A stretch of 64,000 nucleotides of DNA from an uncultured Pseudomonadales bacterium (GTDB lineage: Bacteria > Pseudomonadota > Gammaproteobacteria > Pseudomonadales > Cellvibrionaceae): positions 496,001 through 560,000 of the forward strand of contig CANLBN010000001.1 of assembly GCA_947488935.1 (NCBI GenBank). The letters are read 5' to 3'. The notes below the pieces were generated by a model that was not told the DNA's origin, searched no databases, and saw only the letters and a program-made list of their open reading frames with translations. The position numbers were made by a program, and so were the translations under genes. Positions 28,987 to 38,222 of the stretch are shown one piece after another. Within the stretch, counting starts at the first letter, position 1; each line of letters starts with the position of its first letter.

Positions 28987-29445
28987 TGCCCCAAAATCTC
29001 CCTAATCATTATTAAAGGTCAACTAATAACCAATTGATAGATTACTAATTGTTTCAGCCATTTATTATTTTTGCTATGGCTTAACTATCTTGGTTCTTAT
29101 CTTAATTTTTATTACTGTATCAATAAGAAACCAAATTTGATCGTGCTCTTCTAAGAAAACAATAACAATTTAAAAGGCACTTAATAACTTTATGTTGTGC
29201 AGTGATGCCATAAATAACGCAATACACTTAAAATGACTATTACTAGATGCCACAGTTGGCGATATAATTTGTAATATTATATAAATACCGCACACTGAAA
29301 TGATCGAATTATAGGCAACCACCCAATAGTACCATTTACATGATAGAACATAAATATAGTCTATGCTTATATTTAGTGGTAAAAAGCCCAATTTTACGAC
29401 TAAAGTAATAATTTACCTCTATTAATTGAAAAATATGATCTATTT
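28987..29445. other. gene-free region upstream of the oxidase operon
   Basis: AT-rich stretch between the divergent ctaC and 29446 genes. I see no convincing gene, hairpin terminator or consensus promoter. A 73-codon minus frame at 29170-29391 has no ribosome site and is probably chance. The region should hold the oxidase promoter. Confidence 0.4.
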
Positions 29446-30096
29446 ATGAACAATACGTTGAGTGATCTATATCGACATATAGAAAAAGTAAAACGAGACG
29501 AGCAAGCCAAACATACCTTGGCCAAGTATATCGATATGCATATGGGCAACTTGCATAAGGCGGTCACTATTAATTCAGATTCACCCTCCGCAGCCATTTT
29601 TGAATTTATTACATCCTACATAGACTCAGCACCCGATTATTTAAAAGCGATTTATACACTAGCACTGGATTCAAAAACCTATAGTTACGTAAAGCCCTTT
29701 ACTAATTTAGCCTGTATGTTTTTTATAAAGCCACCCGATTTACTATTAAACTATCAAGGCTTACAGCGATTACTGTATCAGGCATATCTATCTAATCGCC
29801 TGTTGGAAGAATTAAACGACCAAATCACAAGTTTTGGCCATCCATTAAGCCCTTTTGATATAAGCATGGACAATATTATCTGCCATGCCTTGATTGGCGA
29901 TGAGCTTGCCAACCAGCTCGATCACCTAGTATTACTTTCTCTAGAGACAACCGTATCCGATAGATCTGTTTTTGATCAGCCAGAGGTTATTAAATCTCTT
30001 GAAAAAATGAGCCAAGACAACTGGCAAGCGGTTAAGAAGAAATGGCCTTGTTTCACAAATGACTTGAGTATCAATTTACAAATTGGTGGCTATTAA
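29446..30096 (+). CDS. hypothetical soluble protein
   Basis: 216 residues, no signal peptide or membrane segment, probably mostly helical and cytoplasmic. The composition is ordinary, with a hydrophobic stretch around residues 70-95 (TNLACMFFIKPPDLLLNYQG). I do not recognise the family. The ATG at 29446 has no strong ribosome site. It converges with yheV and is divergent from the oxidase operon. Length and codon use argue that it is a real gene. Confidence 0.65.
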   Translation: MNNTLSDLYRHIEKVKRDEQAKHTLAKYIDMHMGNLHKAVTINSDSPSAAIFEFITSYIDSAPDYLKAIYTLALDSKTYSYVKPFTNLACMFFIKPPDLLLNYQGLQRLLYQAYLSNRLLEELNDQITSFGHPLSPFDISMDNIICHALIGDELANQLDHLVLLSLETTVSDRSVFDQPEVIKSLEKMSQDNWQAVKKKWPCFTNDLSINLQIGGY

Positions 30097-30109
30097 AAAT
30101 AGTTTATTA

Positions 30110-30361
30110 TTATTTTTTAGAAAAATCTCTAGGCTCTAAGGTTAATACTTGCGTTTGCTCTCTCTTGACCTCTTCAGGCGTATTAACCCGCGTTTGTAAT
30201 TCTTGGCGGCCATTAGTAAAACGCATTTCGTCTTTAAAATCACAGCTCACACACTCGCGAAAACTTTTGCCTTCTTGTTGATACATAACGAGCTTATCCA
30301 TTTGAGAACAGCGTGGACAAACGGCACCAGCAATAAAACGTTTCTTAATTTTTTCGGACAT
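30110..30361 (-). CDS. YheV-type zinc-ribbon protein (DUF2387)
   Basis: 83 residues with two cysteine pairs, CPRC at residues 15-18 and CVSC at 37-40, forming a probable zinc ribbon, followed by a charged tail. The layout and its place just downstream of prlC match the YheV/DUF2387 family of small putative metal-binding proteins. Function is unknown. It is co-directional with prlC, separated by 187 bases. Confidence 0.8.
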   Translation of the reverse strand: MSEKIKKRFIAGAVCPRCSQMDKLVMYQQEGKSFRECVSCDFKDEMRFTNGRQELQTRVNTPEEVKREQTQVLTLEPRDFSKK

Positions 30362-30521
30362 TTTCTTCTACAATATTTTATTAAAAATAAAATTAAAAAT
30401 TATTTACAAAGTCTCTGAGGAGTCTGGCTCAAATTCTCAGTAATGAGAAAATCAGCCACGGCCTACTCAGAGCCTCCTTACATTAAAGGTTGGTTAACAA
30501 ACACTTTAACCCACCATGAGC

Positions 30522-30557
30522 GCTCTAAACAATGTTCTAAACAATGTGCTAGACAAT
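30522..30557. repeat. 12 bp tandem repeat triplicating the prlC stop
   Basis: Three units of 12 bases (plus strand GCTCTAAACAAT, GTTCTAAACAAT, GTGCTAGACAAT). On the minus strand each reads ATTGTYTAG plus three bases, so the last codons of prlC (Ile-Val-stop) occur three times in frame, with a stop in each unit. Probably replication slippage. Confidence 0.8.
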
Positions 30558-32576
30558 ACCACCATGGCGTAACAAGGCGTCTGTCTTTGGTTCTCGGCCA
30601 CGAAAAGCTTTAAATAACTCCATCGGCTCTTTTGAGCCCCCATTGGACAAGACCGTATTTAAAAAGCTCTCTCCTGTTTTTTGGTCAAAAATACCTTGCT
30701 CCTCAAATAGTGAAAAAGCATCGGCCGATAATACCTCGGCCCATTTATAACTATAGTAACCAGCAGCATAACCACCTGCAAAGATATGGCTAAAGCTATT
30801 TTGAAATTTATTAAATGCTGGTGGTTCCATCACAGCAACTTCTTTACGCACACTATCCAATATGTCTTGCGGGTCAACTGGGTTAGCATCGCTATATTGT
30901 GCATGTAATAAAAAATCGAATAGCGAAAACTCAAGCTGCCTGACCATCTGCATACCCGACTGAAAGTTTTTAGCCGCTAGCATTTTTTCAAGAAGATCAT
31001 CGGGCAGTGGCTCACCTGTTTTATAGTGGCCAGAAATCATTGGAATCACGTCTTTCTCCCAACACCAGTTTTCTAAAAACTGACTAGGTAACTCAACGGC
31101 GTCCCAGGCAACACCACTTATTCCACTGATCGCAGCTTCTGTCATTTGCGTTAGCATATGATGTAGGCCATGACCAAACTCATGAAACAAAGTCGTCACT
31201 TCCTGATGTGTAAGTAATGAAGGCTTACCACCAACGGGAGGTGTAAAATTACAGGTAAGGTAGGCAACAGGTAATTGGATTTTACCCTCACGTAGGCGGC
31301 GCGTTCGACAATCTGCCATCCATGCACCGCCGCGCTTTTTATCCCGCGCATAGATATCAAAATAAAAATAGGCGCGTATTTCTCCGTCTTTTTTAATCGA
31401 AAAAAAGCGCACATCTTTATGATAGACATCAACAGATTCAACACGCTCGATTGTGATACCAAACAGTTTGTTGACGACTGCGAACATACCCTCCATAACA
31501 CGCTCAGCAGGAAAATAAGGCTTTAGCTCTTCTTGTGATACTGCGTAATCGCGCTGGCGTAATTTTTCGCTGTAATACGATACATCCCATGCTTGTAGGT
31601 CATTAACGCTGTGCTCGCTCGCCGCAAAATCTTTTAATTCTTGCAAATCTTTTTGAGCAACAGGTAGGGATTTTTCGGCCAACAATCTCAAAAAGCCTTC
31701 GACTTGCTCCGTGGACTCTGCCATTTTTGTAGCAAGCGATAAGTCGGCATAGCTTTTAAAGCCAAGCAGTTGGGCAAGCTCGTAACGCAGGCTTAAAATC
31801 TCTTTAATCAGCGGAGTATTATCCCACTCGCCCGTTGTTGCCCTTGTGGCATAGGCGGTGTAAATCTTCTTGCGTAGGGCTCGGTCATCAGCATAGGTTA
31901 TAACGGCCATATAGGACGGGATATCCAAAGTAATAACATAGCCTGTTAATTGCTTTTGGGCCGCTGCTTGCTCAGCACTCGCCAATGCGCCTTCGGGTAG
32001 GCCCTGCAAATTATCCTGCGTCTCGAAATGCATAAACCAGTCTTGGGTAGCGTCGAGAACATTATTGGAGAAAGTCATCGATAGTGTCGACAAACGCTTT
32101 TGTAGTTCTCCATAGCGCTCTTTTTTATCCTCTGCTAGTGCAACACCCGCCAAGCGAAAATCACGCAAAGCATCTTGTATAACTTTTTGCTTTGCTGTCG
32201 ACAAAGCGCTAAAACCTTCGCTCATAGCTAATGATTCGTAGGCTTTAAATAGTGGCTGATGCTGGTCAATTGCTGTGCCAAAATCCGTGAGTAGTTGAAT
32301 GCACTCGGTATAGACTTCTCGCAATTCATCGCTGTTTTGAACACCATTAAGATGGCTTACGGGTGACCAGCTCTGGCTGAGCAAATCCGATGCCTCCTCA
32401 AATGGCGCGACTATATTCTCCCAAGAGGCTTTCTCGCCTTGGTCGATAGCGGCAAGCTGGGTATTAAGGACAGACCACACCTGTTCAATGCGCGCTTCAA
32501 TGGCGGGCTTTATATGTTTAATATCGATTGCATTGAATGGTGGTAAGTGATGCTCTTCAAGTAATGGATTATTCAT
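30549..32576 (-). CDS. prlC: oligopeptidase A
   Basis: Cytoplasmic zinc metallopeptidase of family M3 that degrades signal peptides and other short peptides. The catalytic motif TTLFHEFGHGLHHML (HExxH, residues near 465) is intact. The conserved GVAWDAVELPSQFLENW follows with the third ligand. 675 residues agree with the family (about 680). The gene is followed by the zinc-ribbon gene, as in pseudomonads. Its last three codons, including the stop, are repeated in tandem just downstream. Confidence 0.97.
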   Translation of the reverse strand: MNNPLLEEHHLPPFNAIDIKHIKPAIEARIEQVWSVLNTQLAAIDQGEKASWENIVAPFEEASDLLSQSWSPVSHLNGVQNSDELREVYTECIQLLTDFGTAIDQHQPLFKAYESLAMSEGFSALSTAKQKVIQDALRDFRLAGVALAEDKKERYGELQKRLSTLSMTFSNNVLDATQDWFMHFETQDNLQGLPEGALASAEQAAAQKQLTGYVITLDIPSYMAVITYADDRALRKKIYTAYATRATTGEWDNTPLIKEILSLRYELAQLLGFKSYADLSLATKMAESTEQVEGFLRLLAEKSLPVAQKDLQELKDFAASEHSVNDLQAWDVSYYSEKLRQRDYAVSQEELKPYFPAERVMEGMFAVVNKLFGITIERVESVDVYHKDVRFFSIKKDGEIRAYFYFDIYARDKKRGGAWMADCRTRRLREGKIQLPVAYLTCNFTPPVGGKPSLLTHQEVTTLFHEFGHGLHHMLTQMTEAAISGISGVAWDAVELPSQFLENWCWEKDVIPMISGHYKTGEPLPDDLLEKMLAAKNFQSGMQMVRQLEFSLFDFLLHAQYSDANPVDPQDILDSVRKEVAVMEPPAFNKFQNSFSHIFAGGYAAGYYSYKWAEVLSADAFSLFEEQGIFDQKTGESFLNTVLSNGGSKEPMELFKAFRGREPKTDALLRHGGIV

Positions 32577-32652
32577 ATCGCGGTTATAGGCCTTTGCTTG
32601 TTGATCTAAATGATTTAAAAGATGACAATATCATTAATATTAAACAAGTTAT

Positions 32653-33231
32653 ATGGATCGATTTACTATGTCTACAATAGATAACGACTATGCTAATGCT
32701 CCATCTGTACGCCCCTTTAATGGCGTAACTCCAACCCTTGGCAATAAGGTTTTTATAGACCCCGCTGCAGTGGTTATTGGTGATGTCCACTTAGGCGATG
32801 ACACCTCAGTTTGGCCCTGTGCCGTTGTTCGTGGCGATATGCACCGTATTCGCATTGGCGCGCGCACCAGTGTGCAAGATGGTTCGGTATTGCATATTAC
32901 CCATGCGGGTAAATTTAATGAAGATGGCTACCCTCTCACTATTGGCGACGATGTCACCATTGGTCACTCGGTCAATTTACACGGCTGTACCATCGGAAAT
33001 CGCGTATTGGTCGGTATAGGCTCTACAGTACTTGATGGCGTTGTGGTCGAAGACGATGTTGTTATTGGTGCAGGTACATTAGTACCACCGGGTAAAACCC
33101 TTAAAAGTGGCTTTATGTATATGGGTAGTCCCTGTAAGGAAATTCGCCCGCTAAAAGAGGCCGAAAAGAACTATTTTACCTATTCATCACAAAACTACGT
33201 CGACTTAAAAGACGAATTTTTAGCGCAGTAA
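32653..33231 (+). CDS. gamma-carbonic anhydrase family protein (YrdA type)
   Basis: Left-handed beta-helix protein built from hexapeptide repeats. Metal ligand context is visible in VLHITHAGKF and DVTIGHSVNLHGC (three histidines across subunits). The N-terminal VVIGDVHLGDDTSVWPCAVV shows the repeat pattern. 192 residues from the ATG at 32653. An ATG 15 bases on, at 32668, is possible since neither has a strong ribosome site. It is divergent from prlC. Members are often trimers, with carbonic anhydrase activity proven only for some. Confidence 0.9.
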   Translation: MDRFTMSTIDNDYANAPSVRPFNGVTPTLGNKVFIDPAAVVIGDVHLGDDTSVWPCAVVRGDMHRIRIGARTSVQDGSVLHITHAGKFNEDGYPLTIGDDVTIGHSVNLHGCTIGNRVLVGIGSTVLDGVVVEDDVVIGAGTLVPPGKTLKSGFMYMGSPCKEIRPLKEAEKNYFTYSSQNYVDLKDEFLAQ

Positions 33232-33276
33232 CCGGTTTATCACCCACTGACATACTTATAGGCAGGCTATTCAAAG

Positions 33277-33717
33277 ATGCAATATTTACACACCATGATT
33301 CGCATTAACAATATCGAGGAGTCTCTCGATTTTTATTGTAATAAATTAGGCCTAGTCGAAATTACTCGCTACGATAATGAGAAAGGCCGCTTTACTCTTA
33401 TATTTCTCGCAGCCCCTGAAGACGTTGAACGCGCCCACGACGATAAAGCACCAATGGTCGAAATGACCTATAACTGGGATACGGAGAACTACGAGGGTGG
33501 GCGTAACTTTGGGCATCTTGCCTATCGAGTGGACAATATTTATGCAACTTGCCAAGCCCTAGCTGATAGGGGAGTGGTCATTAACAGGCCACCGCGCGAT
33601 GGGCACATGGCGTTTATTCGCTCACCCGATGGCATCTCCATTGAGTTATTACAAAAAGGAGAAGCACTAGAACCCTCGGAGCCTTGGTCATCTATGGAAA
33701 ATACCGGTAGTTGGTAG
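33277..33717 (+). CDS. gloA: lactoylglutathione lyase (glyoxalase I)
   Basis: Converts the methylglyoxal-glutathione hemithioacetal to lactoylglutathione. The metal ligands can be seen: His5 in YLHTMIRI, the glutamate in MVEMTYNW, the histidine in FGHLAYRV and the glutamate in ISIELLQ. 146 residues, close to the E. coli enzyme (135), with a short extra tail. It lies 45 bases downstream of the carbonic anhydrase gene on the same strand and may be co-transcribed. Confidence 0.95.
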   Translation: MQYLHTMIRINNIEESLDFYCNKLGLVEITRYDNEKGRFTLIFLAAPEDVERAHDDKAPMVEMTYNWDTENYEGGRNFGHLAYRVDNIYATCQALADRGVVINRPPRDGHMAFIRSPDGISIELLQKGEALEPSEPWSSMENTGSW

Positions 33718-33738
33718 GAAATCGCTGGCAAAAGAACG

Positions 33739-33768
33739 TTGGTAAGTGGGCTGTTACCTACTTACCAA
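33739..33768. terminator. hairpin between gloA and the convergent gene
   Basis: A 12-base stem (TTGGTAAGTGGG/CCTACTTACCAA, one G-U pair) with a 6-base loop 21 bases after gloA. The T-run is weak, so terminator function is tentative. Confidence 0.45.
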
Positions 33769-33801
33769 TCCAAAATTGACTCATTAAGAGTTAATATACA
33801 C

Positions 33802-34077
33802 TTAATGGATTAACTTACTTTTTAGATCATCTACCGAAGATGCCGTTTCAAGCGCTTTACGAACTCGATTAAATGCCTCTGCAGCAACCTCTGATCGAGA
33901 GGCATAGGTCGTCAAAGCACCACCAGTCCATCCCGCCATTTTAAGAATATCTTTTTTGAACGTACCACCTGTGGCACCATTGCCACCCATTTTTATTAGC
34001 GCTTCTTCTATTTTTAAGTGACTAGGCTTATCACCACCAATCTTCATGAAATCTTCTGGGCTTACTACTTCAAACAC
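33802..34077 (-). CDS. small hypothetical protein
   Basis: 91 residues, soluble, no signal peptide. A glycine-rich segment (MGGNGATGGTFKKDI) leads into a helical C-terminal half (SEVAAEAFNRVRKALETA). A strong AAGGAG sits 8 bases before the GTG at 34077, so this start is well supported. I do not recognise it. It lies alone on the minus strand, downstream of the asparaginase-like gene by 261 bases. Confidence 0.6.
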   Translation of the reverse strand: MFEVVSPEDFMKIGGDKPSHLKIEEALIKMGGNGATGGTFKKDILKMAGWTGGALTTYASRSEVAAEAFNRVRKALETASSVDDLKSKLIH

Positions 34078-34178
34078 TCAGGACTCTCCTTACTTTTTTA
34101 ATTGTAATTACACATAAATTATTGCGTGTGATAAAAAGTATAGTCAGAAGAATCTCTGGGATTTGAGTTTTTTAAGAC

Positions 34179-34212
34179 CTTATAGCGAAAAGAAGCGCGT
34201 TTTTACTATAAG
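34179..34212. repeat. inverted repeat upstream of the 91-residue gene
   Basis: Arms CTTATAG and CTATAAG with an inner AAAA/TTTT pairing. There is no T-run, so it is not a clear terminator. It lies about 100 bases upstream of the GTG at 34077 and may be regulatory. Confidence 0.3.
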
Positions 34213-34338
34213 AAAGTTATAAGCGGGCTTAATGCATCTTCGCTCATGCCTTCAAGTTATTAAAACCTTAACTGCTTAGAGGCACCCTTGTGGCAAATGA
34301 CAATCTCAAATAACGTCGGTCTGTGCACTGCCACTCAC

Positions 34339-34827
34339 TTAATTCAGTGCTTCAAACTGACCTACTGTTAAATTTTTAGCCACATTATCATGTGAAAAGA
34401 CACGGCCATTCATACTGATATAAATACCTGCCCCTAATAATTGTACAGCCGACACCGCAAAGCCTAAATTGAAAGATGCATCGCTATAGCGCATTCTTGC
34501 CGGCTGCATGGCGCCAACTAGCACCACGGTTTTATTACCCAAAGATTGTTTGGCTAACGCCTGAGCAGTCGCAACCATACCATCGGTTCCATGGGTGATA
34601 ACAATTTTTTCGCTCGCACAAGCAACTACCCTATCACTAACTAATTGGCGATCTTCGTCGGTCATATCCAAGCTATCTTTTTTTAATAGCGATATAACAT
34701 CATACTCAATAGAGAGATTAGCTTCTTTTAATAAAGGAATAATCTGTGGGTCACCAACACTAAATTCACTTTTTGCATCAAAATAAATTTTATCAAAGGT
34801 GCCACCTGTGCAAAAAAAAGTAAGCAT
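34339..34827 (-). CDS. single-domain asparaginase-like protein
   Basis: 162 residues, about half the length of L-asparaginase (330), covering only the N-terminal catalytic domain. Active-site motifs are present: CTGGTFDK at the start (nucleophile threonine region), ITHGTDGMVATA (the TDG triad part), and VLVGAMQPARMRYSDASFN. It stops cleanly after that and no C-terminal domain follows in any frame nearby. Short stand-alone members of this kind occur in proteobacteria. The substrate and activity are not known. It is 12 bases downstream of plsC on the same strand. Confidence 0.8.
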   Translation of the reverse strand: MLTFFCTGGTFDKIYFDAKSEFSVGDPQIIPLLKEANLSIEYDVISLLKKDSLDMTDEDRQLVSDRVVACASEKIVITHGTDGMVATAQALAKQSLGNKTVVLVGAMQPARMRYSDASFNLGFAVSAVQLLGAGIYISMNGRVFSHDNVAKNLTVGQFEALN

Positions 34828-34838
34828 TATTCTTCTCT

Positions 34839-35558
34839 CTAGGAATGATTAGTTTGCGACATAGTTTCGAGTTGTTCTTGTGTCCATAGCTTAATTTCTT
34901 CCATTAATATTTTGGTACTTTTATCGCCAATACTTATTGGCTCACCAACAACAATTTGGATAACACCTGGACGCTTTATTAGGCTTTTATTGAGCCAAAA
35001 CTCACCCCCATTGTGAGCAATTGGCACGAGAGGCACACCGGCTTGCTTAGCAATATCTGCACCGCTGCGCTTATAGCTGCCAAGTTCACCAACGGGCATT
35101 CGCGTACCTTCGGGAAATATCAGCATGTTATTACCTACATTGAGGCGATCAACACCATCGGTTTTAATTTGCTTAACGGCTTGAACAGGATTAGCTCGAT
35201 CGATTGCTATAGGCTGGGTAACTTTTAAACCCCAACCAAAAAAAGGAATAGACAATAATTGTTTTTTTAACACCGCAGAAATGGGCCGACAATACCATTG
35301 TAAAAACAGTGTCTCCCATGGGCTTTGATGGTTAGAAACGACAACACAGGGGCTATGGGATAAATTTTCAGCGCCTTTTATTTCGTAGCGAATATTACAA
35401 CACCAACGCAGTAAAAATAATGCCGATGCATTCCAATAAACAATCGTCGCCTGTGCTGTTTTTTTAGGGAGTAATAATAGAAAAAGACTTAGCGTGCCAA
35501 AAAAAATCGTTAATGGCGCATAGAAAAAGTAAAAAAGAAGAGAGCGAAAAAGCAACAT
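34839..35558 (-). CDS. plsC: 1-acyl-sn-glycerol-3-phosphate acyltransferase
   Basis: Makes phosphatidic acid in the inner membrane. N-terminal hydrophobic segment (residues 3-30), then motif I SNHQSPWETLF, a H-x4-E variant of the usual H-x4-D that occurs in this branch. Motif III is FPEGTRMPVG, motif IV VPLVPIAHN. 239 residues fit. It is part of the glyQ-glyS-gmhB-plsC cluster known from pseudomonads. The gap to the gmhB-like gene is 34 bases. Confidence 0.93.
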   Translation of the reverse strand: MLLFRSLLFYFFYAPLTIFFGTLSLFLLLLPKKTAQATIVYWNASALFLLRWCCNIRYEIKGAENLSHSPCVVVSNHQSPWETLFLQWYCRPISAVLKKQLLSIPFFGWGLKVTQPIAIDRANPVQAVKQIKTDGVDRLNVGNNMLIFPEGTRMPVGELGSYKRSGADIAKQAGVPLVPIAHNGGEFWLNKSLIKRPGVIQIVVGEPISIGDKSTKILMEEIKLWTQEQLETMSQTNHS

Positions 35559-35592
35559 AATAATTTTAGTAACAAACTGTTATTAATTTAAA

Positions 35593-36078
35593 CTAACCAT
35601 TTTTAAGCAAGCGTTTAACTTGCGTGCTTAACGGAAAGTCATTTGTACATTCGTATATCGTGCAGCCTTTGGCATTAGCTAGATCTTTTTCGGCGCTACT
35701 GACACAAAAGAAAGCGGCGCGCGATGTATCACAATCAAATTCCATTTCAATGGCATCGAGCAGGCCAGTTTCTGGTGGACGACAATGACAACGGTCTTGC
35801 TCATCATGCGGGCAATAAAAAAACGCTACGATCTCACCACCGGCTTTTTCAGCCTGAATGGTGATTTCACTATTAATAGCTTCTAACTCATCGAGGTCAA
35901 ATAAGCCTCTGCTGATACCTGGCTGGTGGGTTACCACAATCACTAGGTAACCAGCTGCACTTAATTCAGCAATTGCACTAATACTATCACTAATTAACTC
36001 CAGTTTTGTGCGGTGATTAACACCGCCTGTAACTGATTTATTAATCACACCATCACGGCCAAGTAGCGCAAGTTTCAT
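35593..36078 (-). CDS. GmhB-like HAD protein with a lost catalytic aspartate
   Basis: Syntenic with gmhB (heptose 1,7-bisphosphate phosphatase) between plsC and glyS. The HAD motif I should read DxDGVIN but reads GRDGVIN, with glycine (codon GGC) for the nucleophile. Motif II VVTHQPGISRG replaces the usual TNQSG. The lysine region CRKPKPG is CRPPETG. The late motif GDxxxD is CVSSAEKD. The zinc-loop cysteines and histidines (CPHDEQDRCHCRPPETG) remain. At 161 residues the fold is complete. It is probably an inactive or repurposed phosphatase, so a functional gmhB may exist elsewhere. Confidence 0.82.
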   Translation of the reverse strand: MKLALLGRDGVINKSVTGGVNHRTKLELISDSISAIAELSAAGYLVIVVTHQPGISRGLFDLDELEAINSEITIQAEKAGGEIVAFFYCPHDEQDRCHCRPPETGLLDAIEMEFDCDTSRAAFFCVSSAEKDLANAKGCTIYECTNDFPLSTQVKRLLKNG

Positions 36079-36137
36079 AACAATACAGACCTAAATTAAT
36101 ACAGCTATAACAAATATAAATCGACTATTCGGCATGC

Positions 36138-38222
36138 TTATTTGGTTGCGGATAAATAAGAGATATCTGCAATTTCAAAAAACAAACCTCTTAGCTGTAA
36201 TAATAACGCAAGCCGATTATTTTTAAGTGCATCGTCATCGGTCATTACCATAACGTCTTCAAAGAAATTATCAACCACACCCCGAAGTGAGGCAAGCGAC
36301 GTTAACGCTGCTTTGTAGTCACGCGCCTCGAACAAAGGGGCAAGCTCTTTTTGCTTAGCGCCCACCGCTTGCGCCAATGCTTTTTCAGCAGGTTCTTGTA
36401 AAAGTGTATCATCTATTGACGATGCAATATTACCACCCGCCTTCGATAGTATATTTGCCACACGTTTATTAGCTGCCGATAGAGCAACGGATTCTTCCAG
36501 TAAGCGGAAATGATTAACGGCCTGTACACGCTGATCAATATCCAGTGGATAACTCAACTCTTTAACGCTAACCGCCTGAAACACTTCTACGGGTATTTTT
36601 TGCTCTTCATACGAAGCGCGAAAACGATCTAGCATATACTGTAACACTTGCTCAATAACTGCTTCGCCTTCTGGCAATGGTTTATCATTTTCGGCATATT
36701 GAGCAAAAGATAGTGCCAATAACTCACGCAAATCCAAGTTATGCTGTTGCTCGACGAGTAGACGTAATACGCCTACACTTGCTCGGCGCAGTGCAAAAGG
36801 GTCTTTAGAGCCTGTCGGCTGCTCGCTAATACCAAAAATACCTACCAAGGTATCTAGTCTATCGGCTAGAGCGACAACAGTACCAATGGCGGATGTTGGC
36901 AAATTATCACCAGCAAAGCGTGGCATATAGTGCTCGTTCATTGCAAGAGCAACATCGTCATCTTCACCATCGTGCGTCGCATAGTGAAACCCTGCTATAC
37001 CTTGCATATCAGCAAACTCAAATACCATCTCACTCACAAGGTCAGATTTACACAGCTGCCCTGCTCGCTCAGCTTGTGTTTGATTAGCATTAATTTGTTC
37101 GGCAATTGTTTTAGCCAAATTAGCCACACGGTTTGTTTTCTGAAAAACCGTCCCTAACTTTGCTTGAAACACAATCTTTTTAAGCTTCTCACGCTTGCTT
37201 TCAAGCGTTGTCTTTTTATCGGTCTCAAAAAAGAAGGCAGCATCGGCTAGGCGCGGGCGAATAACGCGTTCATTACCATCTATAACCTGCGCCGGGTCCT
37301 TACTCTCGATATTTGATACTGTAATAAAATACGGCAGCAAATTTTGTTGCTGATCAACCAAATGAAAATATTTTTGATGTTCTTTCATCGAGGAAATAAG
37401 CGCCTCTGCGGGCACGCTTAAAAAGCGCTCTTCAAAGCGGCCCATTAAGGCTACTGGCCATTCCACCAATGCAGTCACTTCCTGCAAAAGGCCCTCATCA
37501 ATCACGGCTTCGCCATTAACCGTTTTAGCCTCGAGCATAACTTGCTCACGGATACGCTCTTTACGCGCATCGATATCTGCCATAACGTAGGCGGCCTCTA
37601 ACTGAGCAGCGTATTCGTTGGGATGGCTAATCGATATGTTGTCGTTACAGTGAAAGCGATGACCACGAGTGAGCCTATCTGCTTGCAGGCCCAATATATT
37701 CGCATCAACAATATCACTCCCTAACAACATAACTAGCCAATGTACGGGCCGTACAAAATCATAACGATTTGCGCCCCAGCGCATGCGCTTCGCAATAGGT
37801 AATTTAGCCAGTGATTGTTGTACGATACTCTCTAAAAAACCAACTGCCGCCTCTCCGCCCGCCTGAGTTCTAAAGACAAGTTTATCGGCTTTACCGTCAT
37901 TCTCAGAAGTAAGATCTGAGGCCTCGATATTATTTTTTTTGGCAAAGGCAAGAGCTGCCTTAGTAGGGTTGCCATCACCATCAAAAGCTATTTTTGTCGG
38001 TGGCCCCCAGTTGACAACATCGTTGATTGCCGTTTGCTCAGCTAAACCATTAACAACAACCGCCAAACGCCTAGGTGTTGCATAGGATTTAATGCCATCA
38101 AAGCTTAAATCATTATCTTTTAAGCCCTGCTCAATGCCTTTTGTAAAGGCATTAGATAAGGTTAGCAAGGCCTTTGGTGGTAGCTCTTCAACACCTAATT
38201 CAACTAGAAAGTCTTGGCTCAT
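36138..38222 (-). CDS. glyS: glycyl-tRNA synthetase beta subunit
   Basis: Together with GlyQ charges tRNA-Gly as an alpha2-beta2 enzyme. 694 residues, as expected. Conserved beta-chain features are the N-terminal DFLVELGVEELPPKALLTL, MRWGANRYDFVRPVHWLVML, and FFFETDKKTTLESKREKLKK, then the anticodon-binding C-terminus with AADRL-like ALADRLDTLVGIFG. The ATG shares one base with the glyQ stop. Confidence 0.98.
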   Translation of the reverse strand: MSQDFLVELGVEELPPKALLTLSNAFTKGIEQGLKDNDLSFDGIKSYATPRRLAVVVNGLAEQTAINDVVNWGPPTKIAFDGDGNPTKAALAFAKKNNIEASDLTSENDGKADKLVFRTQAGGEAAVGFLESIVQQSLAKLPIAKRMRWGANRYDFVRPVHWLVMLLGSDIVDANILGLQADRLTRGHRFHCNDNISISHPNEYAAQLEAAYVMADIDARKERIREQVMLEAKTVNGEAVIDEGLLQEVTALVEWPVALMGRFEERFLSVPAEALISSMKEHQKYFHLVDQQQNLLPYFITVSNIESKDPAQVIDGNERVIRPRLADAAFFFETDKKTTLESKREKLKKIVFQAKLGTVFQKTNRVANLAKTIAEQINANQTQAERAGQLCKSDLVSEMVFEFADMQGIAGFHYATHDGEDDDVALAMNEHYMPRFAGDNLPTSAIGTVVALADRLDTLVGIFGISEQPTGSKDPFALRRASVGVLRLLVEQQHNLDLRELLALSFAQYAENDKPLPEGEAVIEQVLQYMLDRFRASYEEQKIPVEVFQAVSVKELSYPLDIDQRVQAVNHFRLLEESVALSAANKRVANILSKAGGNIASSIDDTLLQEPAEKALAQAVGAKQKELAPLFEARDYKAALTSLASLRGVVDNFFEDVMVMTDDDALKNNRLALLLQLRGLFFEIADISYLSATK

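Noticed and set aside
29170..29391. 73-codon minus-strand frame upstream of the oxidase operon
   Set aside because: No ribosome site and AT-rich. It reads as chance hydrophobic sequence.
35310..35350. H-x4-E instead of H-x4-D in PlsC
   Set aside because: Known variant in this acyltransferase branch, conservative, and FPEGTR is intact. Not decay.
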